The notes: generated by a model from the letters alone, not told the origin. DNA of 16,541 nt from Candidatus Delongbacteria bacterium (GCA_016937995.1 JAFGVM010000065.1:1-16541), one strand, 5' to 3'; shown: positions 1 through 7,180, numbered from the stretch's first letter. A program made the numbers and translations.

Positions 1-107
1 GTACTCCTTTTTTAAGTTTGTGTTTTTGGTTTGGTCGACTGTAATATAAGCTTTTTAAAAGTGAGTACCATGTCTTTTTAGCGGACATTTATCCCTTTTT
101 TCTTTAC
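1..107. other. Non-coding leader with imperfect inverted repeat
   Basis: I see no gene here. GTACTCCTTTT at 1-11 can pair with AAAAG (57-61) plus GAGTAC (63-68), leaving one bulged T at 62. A second weak hairpin pairs ATGTC (70-74) with GACAT (84-88), and a T-rich run to about 105 follows it. The latter could be a weak terminator for a gene upstream of the window. Because the first arm starts at base 1, any repeat may continue outside. Confidence 0.25.
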
Positions 108-136
108 TTGATTTATTTATTGGAACGACTTATACA
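108..136 (+). promoter_or_regulatory. Sigma70-type promoter for the small lipoprotein gene
   Basis: TTGATT at 108-113 and TATACA at 131-136 are separated by exactly 17 nt and lie 35 nt upstream of the ATG at 171. Both boxes are close to the housekeeping consensus. The glycosyltransferase gene follows after 18 nt with no promoter of its own, so it is likely carried on the same transcript. Read by eye. Confidence 0.5.
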
Positions 137-170
137 TTAAGAAACAAAAAACAAAATATAGGGGTTAGAG

Positions 171-488
171 ATGTTTAGAAAATTTAGCAGTACGATTTTT
201 ATCTTAATATTTGCAATTTCATTATTAATTTCAAGCTGTGGAAAAACAGATGAAGTGGATATAATGTTGGCTCAGTACGAGAAGATGATCGAAAAGTACA
301 TGCCACTGATGGAAAAAGCCTCGAAAGGTGCGGTTGAAGGACTTGATGAGGAAATGGCAAAAATGACAAAAGAAATGGAAGATTGGGGTAAGAAGTGGGA
401 ACCGATGATCAAGGAACTTAGCGCTGAGCAGACAAAAAAAGTTCAGAAAAGAATGATGGAAATAGCACAGAAAATGTATCAGAAATAA
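171..488 (+). CDS. Small helical lipoprotein of unknown function
   Basis: This gene encodes 105 residues. The N-terminus is a lipoprotein signal: Lys/Arg at 3-4, a hydrophobic stretch at about 8-20, and the lipobox ISSC with the modified Cys at 23. The mature part (24-105) has no Gly/Pro-rich or beta-like stretches. It is Met-, Lys- and Glu-rich (for example EEMAKMTKEMEDWGKKW), as expected for a long amphipathic helix or coiled coil. I do not recognise a named family. It probably sits on the periplasmic face of the inner or outer membrane. The ATG at 171 is preceded by GGGG at 161-164, a weak ribosome binding site. The glycosyltransferase begins 18 nt downstream. Gene reality is supported by the promoter and the clean signal peptide. 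The function is open. Confidence 0.8.
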   Translation: MFRKFSSTIFILIFAISLLISSCGKTDEVDIMLAQYEKMIEKYMPLMEKASKGAVEGLDEEMAKMTKEMEDWGKKWEPMIKELSAEQTKKVQKRMMEIAQKMYQK

Positions 489-506
489 GATCATAACTAT
501 AAGTCA

Positions 507-1736
507 ATGCAGTATCAAAAGTTCAGAATATTACATCTTCTCAGTCAGAGACCTGACTCTACAGGTAGTGGTTTTTACGTACAGGCAATGCTGAAAGAAT
601 CTGAAGCTAAAGCACATGATAATTATCTTTTTGCTGGTCTTCATTCAAATGATGTTCCAGAGATAAACACAGTTTCTGATGATAAAAAGGAATTTGTTCA
701 TTTTAACGGGAATGATATTTCTTATCAGATCGTAGGAATGAGTGACGTTATGCCTTATGAAAGTCGGAAATTCTGTGATCTGACTGAAGCCGAGTTGGAT
801 GAGTATGAATCTGTGTTCAGAAACAGGATCGAAAATATAATCGATAAATTCAGACCGGACATAATCCACAGTCATCACCTCTGGTTGTTAACTTCACTTG
901 TTAAAAGAAGTTTTACCAATATCCCGGTAGTTGCTTCATGTCACGGTTCAGATATCAGGCAATTTAGAAAATGTGTTCATCTAAGAGAGAGGGTTTTGAA
1001 CGGATGCAAAGATCTTGAAGGAGTTTTAGCACTAAGTAATATTCAGAAAAATGAAATAATAAAACTATACGGTTTCTCGGCAGATAAAGTACATGTTGTT
1101 GGAGCAGGATTTAATGAAGAATTATTCTCTGTTTCCGAGAAACCGGATCCTGATCCGATTCAGATAGTTTACGCAGGAAAGCTTAGCAGATCAAAAGGGG
1201 TGCCTTGGATGCTTAAAGCTTTTTCAAGGATAAAGGAAATTAACTGGAAATTACATTTGGTTGGAAGCGGAAGCGGGAAGGAAAAGGAAGAATGTCTGGA
1301 ACTGTCAAAAGAACTTAAAGAAAATGTTGTAATCCATGGTGCTGTTCATCAGCACGAACTAGCCTTGATCATGAAGCATTCTCATATCTTTATCCTTCCA
1401 TCCTTTTACGAAGGACTCCCATTAGTTGTACTCGAAGCTTTAGCCAGTGGTTGTAGAGTTATTGCAACAGATCTGCCGGGTATCAGAGAAATATCAAAAC
1501 ATATCGAAAAGCAAAATTTAAACATGGTCAAAACACCGAGACTACATTCGGTTGATACTCCATTTTCTGAAGATGAAGAAGATTTTGTCAGTAATCTTAA
1601 AAAATCGATAATATCGGCTATTAAGAGTGTTACTGATACCCCGGTCGTAAAGGAAAAGGGGATCAATCTTTTTACCTGGATCAGTGTTTTTGAGAAAGTA
1701 GAAGCCGTATATAAAAAGGTTTTAACAATTTCGTAG
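507..1736 (+). CDS. Family-4 (GT-B fold) glycosyltransferase
   Basis: A 409-residue glycosyltransferase of the group-1/GT4 type, a usual size for the family. It likely transfers a sugar from a nucleotide donor to a cell-envelope glycan or glycolipid, at the cytoplasmic face. The acceptor-side N-domain begins ILHLLSQRP and has the glycine loop TGSGFYVQ near residue 20, HSHHLW at 121-126 and CHGSDIR at 145-151. The donor-side C-domain begins with YAGKLSRSKG at 222-231, where R228 and K230 are the usual phosphate contacts. It carries the hallmark E-x7-E motif (E302, E310) in FYEGLPLVVLEALASG. The start ATG at 507 has no good ribosome binding site, so it may rely on read-through from the lipoprotein gene 18 nt upstream. 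The last residues and the TAG stop lie inside a palindromic repeat (1730-1818), so the present C-terminus may be secondary. The sugar and acceptor cannot be told from sequence. Confidence 0.9.
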   Translation: MQYQKFRILHLLSQRPDSTGSGFYVQAMLKESEAKAHDNYLFAGLHSNDVPEINTVSDDKKEFVHFNGNDISYQIVGMSDVMPYESRKFCDLTEAELDEYESVFRNRIENIIDKFRPDIIHSHHLWLLTSLVKRSFTNIPVVASCHGSDIRQFRKCVHLRERVLNGCKDLEGVLALSNIQKNEIIKLYGFSADKVHVVGAGFNEELFSVSEKPDPDPIQIVYAGKLSRSKGVPWMLKAFSRIKEINWKLHLVGSGSGKEKEECLELSKELKENVVIHGAVHQHELALIMKHSHIFILPSFYEGLPLVVLEALASGCRVIATDLPGIREISKHIEKQNLNMVKTPRLHSVDTPFSEDEEDFVSNLKKSIISAIKSVTDTPVVKEKGINLFTWISVFEKVEAVYKKVLTIS

Positions 1737-1818
1737 GGGAAGGCTTACACGCCTTCCCTCGTTCGTATTTAATTGGGATATTTTAAAGAGGTTGACCGTG
1801 GAAGGTCACCCCTACGAA
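1730..1818. repeat. Double-hairpin palindromic repeat element
   Basis: A perfect 10-bp inverted repeat, TTCGTAGGGG (1730-1739) and CCCCTACGAA (1809-1818), bounds an 89-bp element. Inside it, GGGAAGGC (1737-1744) pairs with GCCTTCCC (1751-1758) around a 6-nt loop. Further on, TGACC (1793-1797) pairs with GGTCA (1804-1808) around another 6-nt loop. The design is an outer stem with two inner stem-loops, typical of non-autonomous REP/MITE-like elements whose ends read TAGGGG/CCCCTA. The glycosyltransferase stop codon (TAG, 1734-1736) lies within the left arm. The first hairpin is GC-rich but is followed by only a weak T tract, so it may slow transcription without being a good terminator. Confidence 0.75.
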
Positions 1819-1913
1819 TACGATTAAAACCTTAAATATATCACCCATCATAAAATCTAACATAAAATATTCGTAACTTATGGTTGTAGAGATATACAAA
1901 CAATGCTAGATCG

Positions 1914-2852
1914 ATGGGGTGGAATATGAAATACGTTATACTTATGATAGGAGTAGTTTACATAGCCTTATTGGCTATAAATAACAACAAGGAGAAAAAA
2001 ATGACCGGTATAAAATTAAATGATCTAACTCCTGAACAGGAAAGAGTTATTCTGAATAAAGGTACAGAGATGCCTTATAGCGGTAAATATGATAAATTTT
2101 TTGAAAAAGGTATATATACTTGCGCTCTTTGCAATGAACCATTGTATAAGTCTGAAGATAAATTCAATTCAGGTTGTGGATGGCCAAGTTTTGATGATGA
2201 AATTCCCGGAGCAGTGAAGAGAACGATAGACTCAGACGGTAGAAGGATCGAAATAACTTGTGCGAATTGTGGCGGTCATTTAGGTCATGTGTTTGAAGGT
2301 GAAAATCTTACAGATAAAAACATCAGGCACTGTGTCAATTCAGTTTCAATGAACTTTATACCTGGAGAAAATATTAAGAAAGCATATTTTGCAGGTGGAT
2401 GTTTCTGGGGGGTTGAATATTACATGGAAAAAATAGATGGTGTGATAGATGTTGTTTCAGGTTACATGGGTGGAACTATGGATAATCCAAACTACAGAGC
2501 AGTTACAACCGGAACAACAGGTCATTATGAATCAGTTGAAGTTACTTATGATGACAGAAAAACTGATTTTGAGAAATTAGCCAGGGAATTCTTTGAGATC
2601 CATGACCCTACTCAGAGGAACGGACAGGGACCCGACATTGGAGAGCAGTATAGATCTGTTGTATTTTATTCAACTCAGGAAGAGAAACAAACGACCGAAA
2701 AACTTATCGGAATTCTAAGAAAAAATGGATTTGATGTAAAAACTATGATTAAAGAAACATCTGAATTTTACGATGCTGAGTCCTATCACCAGAATTATTA
2801 TGACAACAAGGGGTCTTTACCATATTGTCATTCAAAAAAGAAACGGTTTTGA
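1914..2852 (+). CDS. msrBA: Fused methionine sulfoxide reductase MsrB-MsrA
   Basis: A bifunctional repair enzyme reducing methionine-R-sulfoxide (MsrB) and methionine-S-sulfoxide (MsrA) in oxidised proteins. MsrB comes first, about residues 36-150. It has zinc-ligand CxxC pairs C70/C73 and C116/C119, SGCGWPSF with likely resolving C88, and catalytic C140 in RHCVNSVSMNF. MsrA follows at about 155-305, with catalytic C163 in GGCFWG and C305 near the C-terminus as a candidate resolving cysteine. The B-then-A order is less common than A-then-B. Numbering uses the ATG at 1914. From ATG 1926 (preceded by GGGGTGG) the protein begins MKYVILMIG, a 16-residue hydrophobic segment suggesting a membrane anchor or signal. 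ATG 2001 has a far better ribosome binding site (1989-1994) and gives a 283-residue cytosolic form starting just before the MsrB domain. Which start is used, or whether both are, is open. Confidence 0.95.
   Translation: MGWNMKYVILMIGVVYIALLAINNNKEKKMTGIKLNDLTPEQERVILNKGTEMPYSGKYDKFFEKGIYTCALCNEPLYKSEDKFNSGCGWPSFDDEIPGAVKRTIDSDGRRIEITCANCGGHLGHVFEGENLTDKNIRHCVNSVSMNFIPGENIKKAYFAGGCFWGVEYYMEKIDGVIDVVSGYMGGTMDNPNYRAVTTGTTGHYESVEVTYDDRKTDFEKLAREFFEIHDPTQRNGQGPDIGEQYRSVVFYSTQEEKQTTEKLIGILRKNGFDVKTMIKETSEFYDAESYHQNYYDNKGSLPYCHSKKKRF
1989..1994 (+). promoter_or_regulatory. Internal Shine-Dalgarno for the short form of msrBA
   Basis: AAGGAG lies 6 nt upstream of the in-frame ATG at 2001. This is the strongest ribosome binding site at the msrBA locus and argues that translation can start at 2001, omitting the hydrophobic N-terminus. 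Confidence 0.6.
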
Positions 2853-3005
2853 TCAGAGAGGGACACAGAATAGTACCCCTCCTTGTGTTATTAATTCACT
2901 GAAATTTAATATACTTTTTGTTTTTATGGACAAATATCCGAGAAATGTCACTTGAACAAAATCATCAAATTGTGCCTAAAATCATAAGAAATACTTTTTT
3001 TTATG
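2853..3005. other. Intergenic spacer between msrBA and the envelope operon
   Basis: I see no gene in this AT-rich spacer. A weak stem, GAGGG (2858-2862) with CCCTC (2877-2881), follows the msrBA stop codon. It lacks a T tract, so I do not call it a terminator. Confidence 0.4.
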
Positions 3006-3036
3006 TTGACAAATCACACTATATTTGCAATATTAT
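3006..3036 (+). promoter_or_regulatory. Promoter of the FecR/LPP20/SLH operon
   Basis: A perfect TTGACA at 3006-3011 is followed by TATTAT at 3031-3036, one mismatch from TATAAT. The spacer is 19 nt, slightly long. AATATT at 3029-3034 would give 17 nt but is a poorer box. The site lies 44 nt upstream of the FecR-domain gene, the first gene after a 227-nt gap. Confidence 0.5.
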
Positions 3037-3079
3037 AGGTCCATTGGATACTATTATTAATTAAAGAAGAAGAAATAAA

Positions 3080-4093
3080 ATGAGGAAGAGATCAATGCGA
3101 TATATAGGTATAATTTTGCTTTCAATGGCCTTACTGATCCAGTTGTCATGTAAAAATGTGGATACTGTAAGCAATGAACAGGTCAGATTGGAAGAAACAA
3201 AAGAAATGGAAATCAAAGCTGTTATAGAAGATAATGAGCAGAAAGTTGAGGAAGGTCTAATAGCTGAGGTCCTTGTTGAAGAAAAAGTAGAAGACATTCA
3301 AAAGATAGAGACCATTCAAGAGAAAGTTTCTGAAACTGTAAGCGGAGAAATCGCAGAAGCTGTGATACCGGTCACTGTTGATAAACCGAAAGCTTCATAT
3401 ACTGATGAAAAAGGTATAGTGGCTTATGTTGAAGGAAAAGTTAAGAAAAAAGCTGTTGAAGAAAGTGACTGGAATGTAGAAGTAGCCGAAAAAGCAAAAG
3501 TGAAATCCAGAGAATCTTATAGAACTATGAAGAAATCCAGAGCGGAACTTGAGCTGTCAGGAATGGATATATTACGTTTGGCACCAAAGACAACTATCGA
3601 TCTTGTAGCCCTTTATGAAGAGGCAAAAGATGGTAAGCAGAAGACTGATATTAAACTTTCAGAAGGGGATCTTTGGGCTCAGGTAAATTCTGCAGATGAT
3701 GAAAGTGAATTTATGATGGATACTGATATAGCTGCTGCGGCTATTACAGGTACAAACTTCAGGATGTCCAAGACAGGCGACGTAACAGAAATGAAAGTTT
3801 ATCACGGAGAGGTTAAGATATCTAATTCAAAGAAGAATATGAACTCACTGGCTCCAAAATCCGTAAGAGAATTTTCAGAGCCTAAGCAAACTTTTGGACC
3901 AAAAGAAGTAACAGGACCAAAAGAAGTGTCACTAGAAGAATGGGTCTATGTCGTTAAAAATATGCAGCAAATCAAATTTGACCGAACTGGTAAAGTAATC
4001 TCTGCCGGAGATTTTACTGCAAAAGATGCAGAAGAAACAACAGACTGGGTTAAGTGGAACAAAATACGTGACAGACAAAGAGGTTTGAAATAA
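3080..4093 (+). CDS. FecR-domain lipoprotein
   Basis: A 337-residue exported protein. The first 24 residues form a lipoprotein-like signal ending QLSC (Cys24). The -3 position is Gln, atypical for a lipobox, so lipidation is likely but not certain. Residues about 25-108 are a Glu/Val/Lys-rich low-complexity linker. A FecR-type domain spans about 112-255. It begins IVAYVEGKVKKK, continues through RAELELSGMDILRLAPKTT and LSEGDLWAQV, and reaches the family core AAAAITGTNFRMS near 218-229. The classical FecI sigma factor and TonB receptor partners are absent, so this is a stand-alone envelope FecR module, not an anti-sigma factor in a FecIR pair. Near the C-terminus GPKEVT/GPKEVS is a two-copy repeat. 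The LPP20 genes follow after 35 nt, so it leads a four-gene envelope operon. Its ligand is unknown. Confidence 0.8.
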   Translation: MRKRSMRYIGIILLSMALLIQLSCKNVDTVSNEQVRLEETKEMEIKAVIEDNEQKVEEGLIAEVLVEEKVEDIQKIETIQEKVSETVSGEIAEAVIPVTVDKPKASYTDEKGIVAYVEGKVKKKAVEESDWNVEVAEKAKVKSRESYRTMKKSRAELELSGMDILRLAPKTTIDLVALYEEAKDGKQKTDIKLSEGDLWAQVNSADDESEFMMDTDIAAAAITGTNFRMSKTGDVTEMKVYHGEVKISNSKKNMNSLAPKSVREFSEPKQTFGPKEVTGPKEVSLEEWVYVVKNMQQIKFDRTGKVISAGDFTAKDAEETTDWVKWNKIRDRQRGLK

Positions 4094-4116
4094 ATTAATA
4101 ATAAGACAATGAAACC

Positions 4117-4122
4117 AAGGAG
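4117..4122 (+). promoter_or_regulatory. Strong ribosome binding site of the first LPP20 gene
   Basis: AAGGAG is placed 6 nt before the ATG at 4129. It fixes that start and suggests high translation compared with the weak sites of neighbouring genes. Confidence 0.6.
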
Positions 4123-4128
4123 TAATTT

Positions 4129-4941
4129 ATGAAGAAGTTAACGGTCATTACAATGTTGATCATGGTGCTTTCGCTTTTTGCACAGGGTGAGATCGACTGG
4201 GAGAGAAGAGTTGTAACTGCAAGTGGAATTGGTGCTCCAAATCCAAATATGCCGAACATGGCAGCAAAAAGAGCGGGAGCGATCAATGCAGCGAAAATGT
4301 ATGCTGTAAGAGACTTGGTAGCTACAATTAAAGGTATGTATCTTTCTAGTGAAAGTAACGTTGAAAATTATATGACAACTTCAGATGTTGTGAAAACTCA
4401 GGTGGAAGGAATCGCTAAAGCATATAGAATGGTTGGAAAACCAAAATATTTCGAAGATGGATCAGTAGAGGTGACTGTAGAAATGAGCATTGATGGTGAC
4501 TTGAGTTCTCTTATAATGAAAGAACAGCAGTTTGATACAGAAGCTCCGGCAGTAGCTGAGGCTGATTACAAACTTTCTGACATCGCAACAGATAAACCTG
4601 ACGTTTACACAGGTTTGATAATCGATTGTTCAGAAGTGCAGTTAAGACCTGCATTATCTCCTAAAGTATTGAGTAAATCAGGTGCTGAGATCTATGGTTC
4701 AGCTAATGTATCAAGAGATTTCGCAGTTCAGCAGGGAATGCTTGGATATCTTAAGGATATTGAAAAAGCAAAAGCAACTTCCAGAGTACAAAATAACCCT
4801 TACATCATAAAAGCTATCGGTGTTCAGGGAACTAATAAAGCTGATATTGTTATCAGTGATGAAGATGCTGCAAAAGTTAAAGAACTTTCAGCAAACTTGA
4901 ACTTCTTAAGGGAATGTAGAGTTATAGCGATCATAAAATAA
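4129..4941 (+). CDS. LPP20-family exported protein, paralogue 1
   Basis: A 270-residue protein with an N-terminal signal (MKKLTVITMLIMVLSLFAQG). It has no lipobox cysteine, so it is predicted to be cleaved by signal peptidase I after about residue 19 and released to the periplasm. Residues about 31-130 form an LPP20-like domain (ASGIGAPN, AAKRAGAINAAKMYAVRDL, YFEDGSVEVTVEMSI). The C-terminal half carries the conserved block TGLIIDCSEVQLRPALSP, VYGSANVS-like, AVQQGMLGYL and NKADIVISDEDAAKVKEL. This pairing of blocks occurs in a wider family of outer-membrane-associated lipoproteins that includes FlgP-like proteins. No flagellar gene is nearby to support a flagellar role. The next gene, 10 nt downstream, is a close paralogue, so the pair is a tandem duplication. 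The function is inferred only as envelope structural or assembly factor. Confidence 0.85.
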   Translation: MKKLTVITMLIMVLSLFAQGEIDWERRVVTASGIGAPNPNMPNMAAKRAGAINAAKMYAVRDLVATIKGMYLSSESNVENYMTTSDVVKTQVEGIAKAYRMVGKPKYFEDGSVEVTVEMSIDGDLSSLIMKEQQFDTEAPAVAEADYKLSDIATDKPDVYTGLIIDCSEVQLRPALSPKVLSKSGAEIYGSANVSRDFAVQQGMLGYLKDIEKAKATSRVQNNPYIIKAIGVQGTNKADIVISDEDAAKVKELSANLNFLRECRVIAIIK

Positions 4942-4951
4942 ACAGGGTCAA

Positions 4952-5920
4952 ATGATGAAAAAATTTATATTACTTGTAATATCAGCTTCATTTATCCTAA
5001 CAGTCGGATGTTCTTCAACTGCTGTTAAGGAAGAAGCGAAAATTGAAGTTAAACCCGAAACGGTAGTGGAAAAGAAAGTTGAACCTGTGATGGAAAAAGT
5101 GATCACACCTCCTGCTGCAGACATAGTAAAAGTCGTTGTTCAGGAACCTATAGAACCGGTCGTTGTAAATGGTGTAGATTGGTCTAACAGAACTATTACT
5201 GCTACAGGTATAGGGGCACCAAATCCCGATGCTCCGAATATGGCAGTTAAAAGAGCCGGTGCCATCAATGCTGCAAAAATGTATGCTGTTAGAGACATGA
5301 TAGCTACCATTAAGGGAATGTATGTTTCCAGTGAAAGTGTAGTAGAAAATTATATGACCACCTCTGATGTTGTAAAAACACAGGTTGAAGGAATCGCTAA
5401 AGCGTTCAGAATGGTCGGTAAACCTAAATATTTCGAAGACGGATCTGTAGAAGTTACAGTTGAGATGAGCATAAACGGTGACCTGAGTGATCTTGTTCTT
5501 GGTGGTGAAACTTTTGACGAAACTGCTCCTGTAAAAGAAGCTGACTATAAATTGTCTGATCTTGTGCCGGATCAACCGGGAGTTTACACAGGTTTGATAA
5601 TTGACTGTAGAGCGGTTCAGTTGAGACCTGCGTTATCACCTAAGATATTCAATAAAGCTGGTACAGAGGTATACGGAAGTGCAAATGTTTCTAAAGAATT
5701 TGCTGTTCAGCAGGGAATGCTGGGATATTTGAAGGACGTTGAAAAAGCTAAGCAAAATTCCAGAGTCGTAGGAAACCCCTTAGTAATAAGTGCTATCGGT
5801 GTTAAAGGAACAAACAAAGCAGACATCATTATAAGCGATGAGGATGCTGCAAAGATAAAAGAACTTTCAACTAAATTGAATTTTTTACAGGAATGTAGAG
5901 TAATAGCGATAATCAATTAG
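4952..5920 (+). CDS. LPP20-family lipoprotein, paralogue 2 with charged linker
   Basis: A 322-residue paralogue of the preceding protein. It differs at the front: a lipoprotein signal ends TVGC (Cys20), then about 50 residues of a Lys/Glu/Pro/Val-rich linker (for example IEVKPETVVEKKVEPVMEKV), a spacer of the type that can bridge the periplasm. The LPP20-like domain starts at about residue 83 (ATGIGAPNPDAP). By hand count it differs from paralogue 1 at only 11 of 97 aligned positions, and the C-terminal block is also retained. At DNA level many third codon positions differ, so the duplication is not recent and the protein is under strong constraint. Two consecutive ATGs (4952, 4955) are possible starts. 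The second is better spaced from AGGGT at 4944-4948. Spacing of 10 nt from the upstream stop implies co-transcription. Confidence 0.87.
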   Translation: MMKKFILLVISASFILTVGCSSTAVKEEAKIEVKPETVVEKKVEPVMEKVITPPAADIVKVVVQEPIEPVVVNGVDWSNRTITATGIGAPNPDAPNMAVKRAGAINAAKMYAVRDMIATIKGMYVSSESVVENYMTTSDVVKTQVEGIAKAFRMVGKPKYFEDGSVEVTVEMSINGDLSDLVLGGETFDETAPVKEADYKLSDLVPDQPGVYTGLIIDCRAVQLRPALSPKIFNKAGTEVYGSANVSKEFAVQQGMLGYLKDVEKAKQNSRVVGNPLVISAIGVKGTNKADIIISDEDAAKIKELSTKLNFLQECRVIAIIN

Positions 5921-5925
5921 AACAT

Positions 5926-5952
5926 TGTGAGTTGAGTCACAGTTTATTGACA
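5926..5952 (+). promoter_or_regulatory. CRP/FNR-like operator and -35 box before the SLH gene
   Basis: TGTGA (5926-5930), a 6-nt spacer, then TCACA (5937-5941) is a perfect palindrome identical in form to the CRP consensus. TTGACA follows at 5947-5952. Possible -10 boxes are TTAATT (5963-5968, placing the palindrome near -41.5 as in class II activation) or TGTAAT (5973-5978, a 20-nt spacer). The site lies in the 80-nt gap before the TPR-SLH gene, so that gene may have its own regulated promoter. No regulator gene is in the window. Confidence 0.35.
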
Positions 5953-6000
5953 AGGATATTGCTTAATTGCACTGTAATCAAAAAACAAAAGAGGTAAATT

Positions 6001-7179
6001 ATGAAGAAGTTGATAATTTTATTATTAAGTCTGACATTCATTCTTACAGTTGGATGTTCACCGGACACAAGAAAATCTGAGTCTGTTCTTGACAGTCCTG
6101 AAATGCATATCAGTATGGGAATGAAATTTTTTAATGATGGAAAGTACGAGGAAGCAAAAAAAGAATTTGATGATGCTATAAAGATCGACTGGAAGAAGGA
6201 AGATAAGGCAGGTGCATACGCTGGTCTTGGAATGTATTATGCTATCAAAGGTGACAAAGGTAAAGCTAAGGACAACGCTAAGGAAGGTATATCTTTAAAT
6301 AAGAAGCTTCCTCTTGTTCACACTTGCTATGGTAGAACGTTAGGTATCTTGAACAAAGGTGTTAATGCTGATGAGTGGCTGGAAGATGCTGTGGATGAAT
6401 TCGATAAAGCTTTGGAGTTGGCTGATGAGTTAAGAGACATCAAAGCTCAGGCTGAAGCACATTATTTCAAAGGTATCACAGCAAAATATGCTTATGATTT
6501 TTCTATGGCAAAGAAAGCTTTTGCAGAGGTTGTTAAGCTTAAAAGCCTTTATGCAACAGAAGCAAATGCTGAGTGGGAAAAAGTTCAGATGATCGAAAGA
6601 GCAAGACCAGGTACCAAAGTGGGTGCAAAAGTTGCCTTGTTGGATGAGGTTGGTAAAGCTGAGATCGCAGTTCTTTTTATCGAAGAGTTAAAGATCAACC
6701 AGATCCTTGATAAAAGAGAAAAGAAAGAGTATGATACTGAATTCAAAGCTCCTGAAGATCCAATGAAGTACGAAGCAGAAAAGGCTGAAGCTAAGCTTGC
6801 AGTAGATATTGATAAAAGCTGGGCAAAGAGTTGGATAATGCAGGTTCTAGAGAAAGGGGTGATGGAAACAGCTCCGGATCATAAATTCTATCCTGACAAA
6901 AAGATCACCAGAGCTGAATATGCTTTAATGCTTCTTAGAGTTATGGTAATGATCACTAACGATGAGAGTCTTTATACAAAGCACTTCGGTGAAGAGAATT
7001 CAATGTTCGTTGATGTTAGAACATCTCATCCTGCATACAATGCAATGGCAGTCTGTGCTACAAGAGGTATCATGAAAGCCAACATTAATGGTGAGTTCGA
7101 ACTAAGTAAGACTATTTCTGGTGCGGAAGCACTTTTAATTATCAGAGAATTCCAGAATGCATTGAGTTTGACATTCTAG
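6001..7179 (+). CDS. TPR and SLH domain lipoprotein
   Basis: A 392-residue lipoprotein. Its signal ends ILTVGC (Cys19), almost the same as that of the preceding LPP20 lipoprotein. TPR-like helical repeats follow: about 33-65 (FFNDGKYEEAKKEFDDAIKI), 70-100 (AYAGLGMYYAIKGDKGKAKD) and 150-185 (AHYFKGITAKYAYDFSMAKKAF). The C-terminus has one good SLH motif, about 268-315 (SWIMQVLEKGVMETAPDHKF, then PDKKITRAEYALMLLRV), and a second more divergent one at about 337-388. SLH domains bind cell-wall polymers and TPRs bind partner proteins. An outer-membrane lipoprotein holding an envelope complex to the peptidoglycan is the natural reading, but it is inference. The start has a good ribosome binding site, GAGG at 5991-5994 with 6-nt spacing. 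It ends the operon, with a strong terminator downstream. Confidence 0.85.
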   Translation: MKKLIILLLSLTFILTVGCSPDTRKSESVLDSPEMHISMGMKFFNDGKYEEAKKEFDDAIKIDWKKEDKAGAYAGLGMYYAIKGDKGKAKDNAKEGISLNKKLPLVHTCYGRTLGILNKGVNADEWLEDAVDEFDKALELADELRDIKAQAEAHYFKGITAKYAYDFSMAKKAFAEVVKLKSLYATEANAEWEKVQMIERARPGTKVGAKVALLDEVGKAEIAVLFIEELKINQILDKREKKEYDTEFKAPEDPMKYEAEKAEAKLAVDIDKSWAKSWIMQVLEKGVMETAPDHKFYPDKKITRAEYALMLLRVMVMITNDESLYTKHFGEENSMFVDVRTSHPAYNAMAVCATRGIMKANINGEFELSKTISGAEALLIIREFQNALSLTF

Positions 7180-7180
7180 T

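Noticed and set aside
2773-2955. A 60-codon + strand frame over the end of msrBA
   Set aside because: It overlaps a conserved domain in another frame and has no ribosome binding site or recognisable features.
3020-3027. TATATTTG as a Bacteroidota-type (TAnnTTTG) -7 element
   Set aside because: The spacing from the only nearby TTG (3006) is too short for that promoter class. The TTGACA/TATTAT reading fits better.
5015-5575. A 186-codon open frame on the minus strand inside the second LPP20 gene
   Set aside because: It is antisense to a strongly conserved coding region, is rich in Phe/Tyr/His/Cys/Arg as expected from reading its codons backwards, and has no ribosome binding site.
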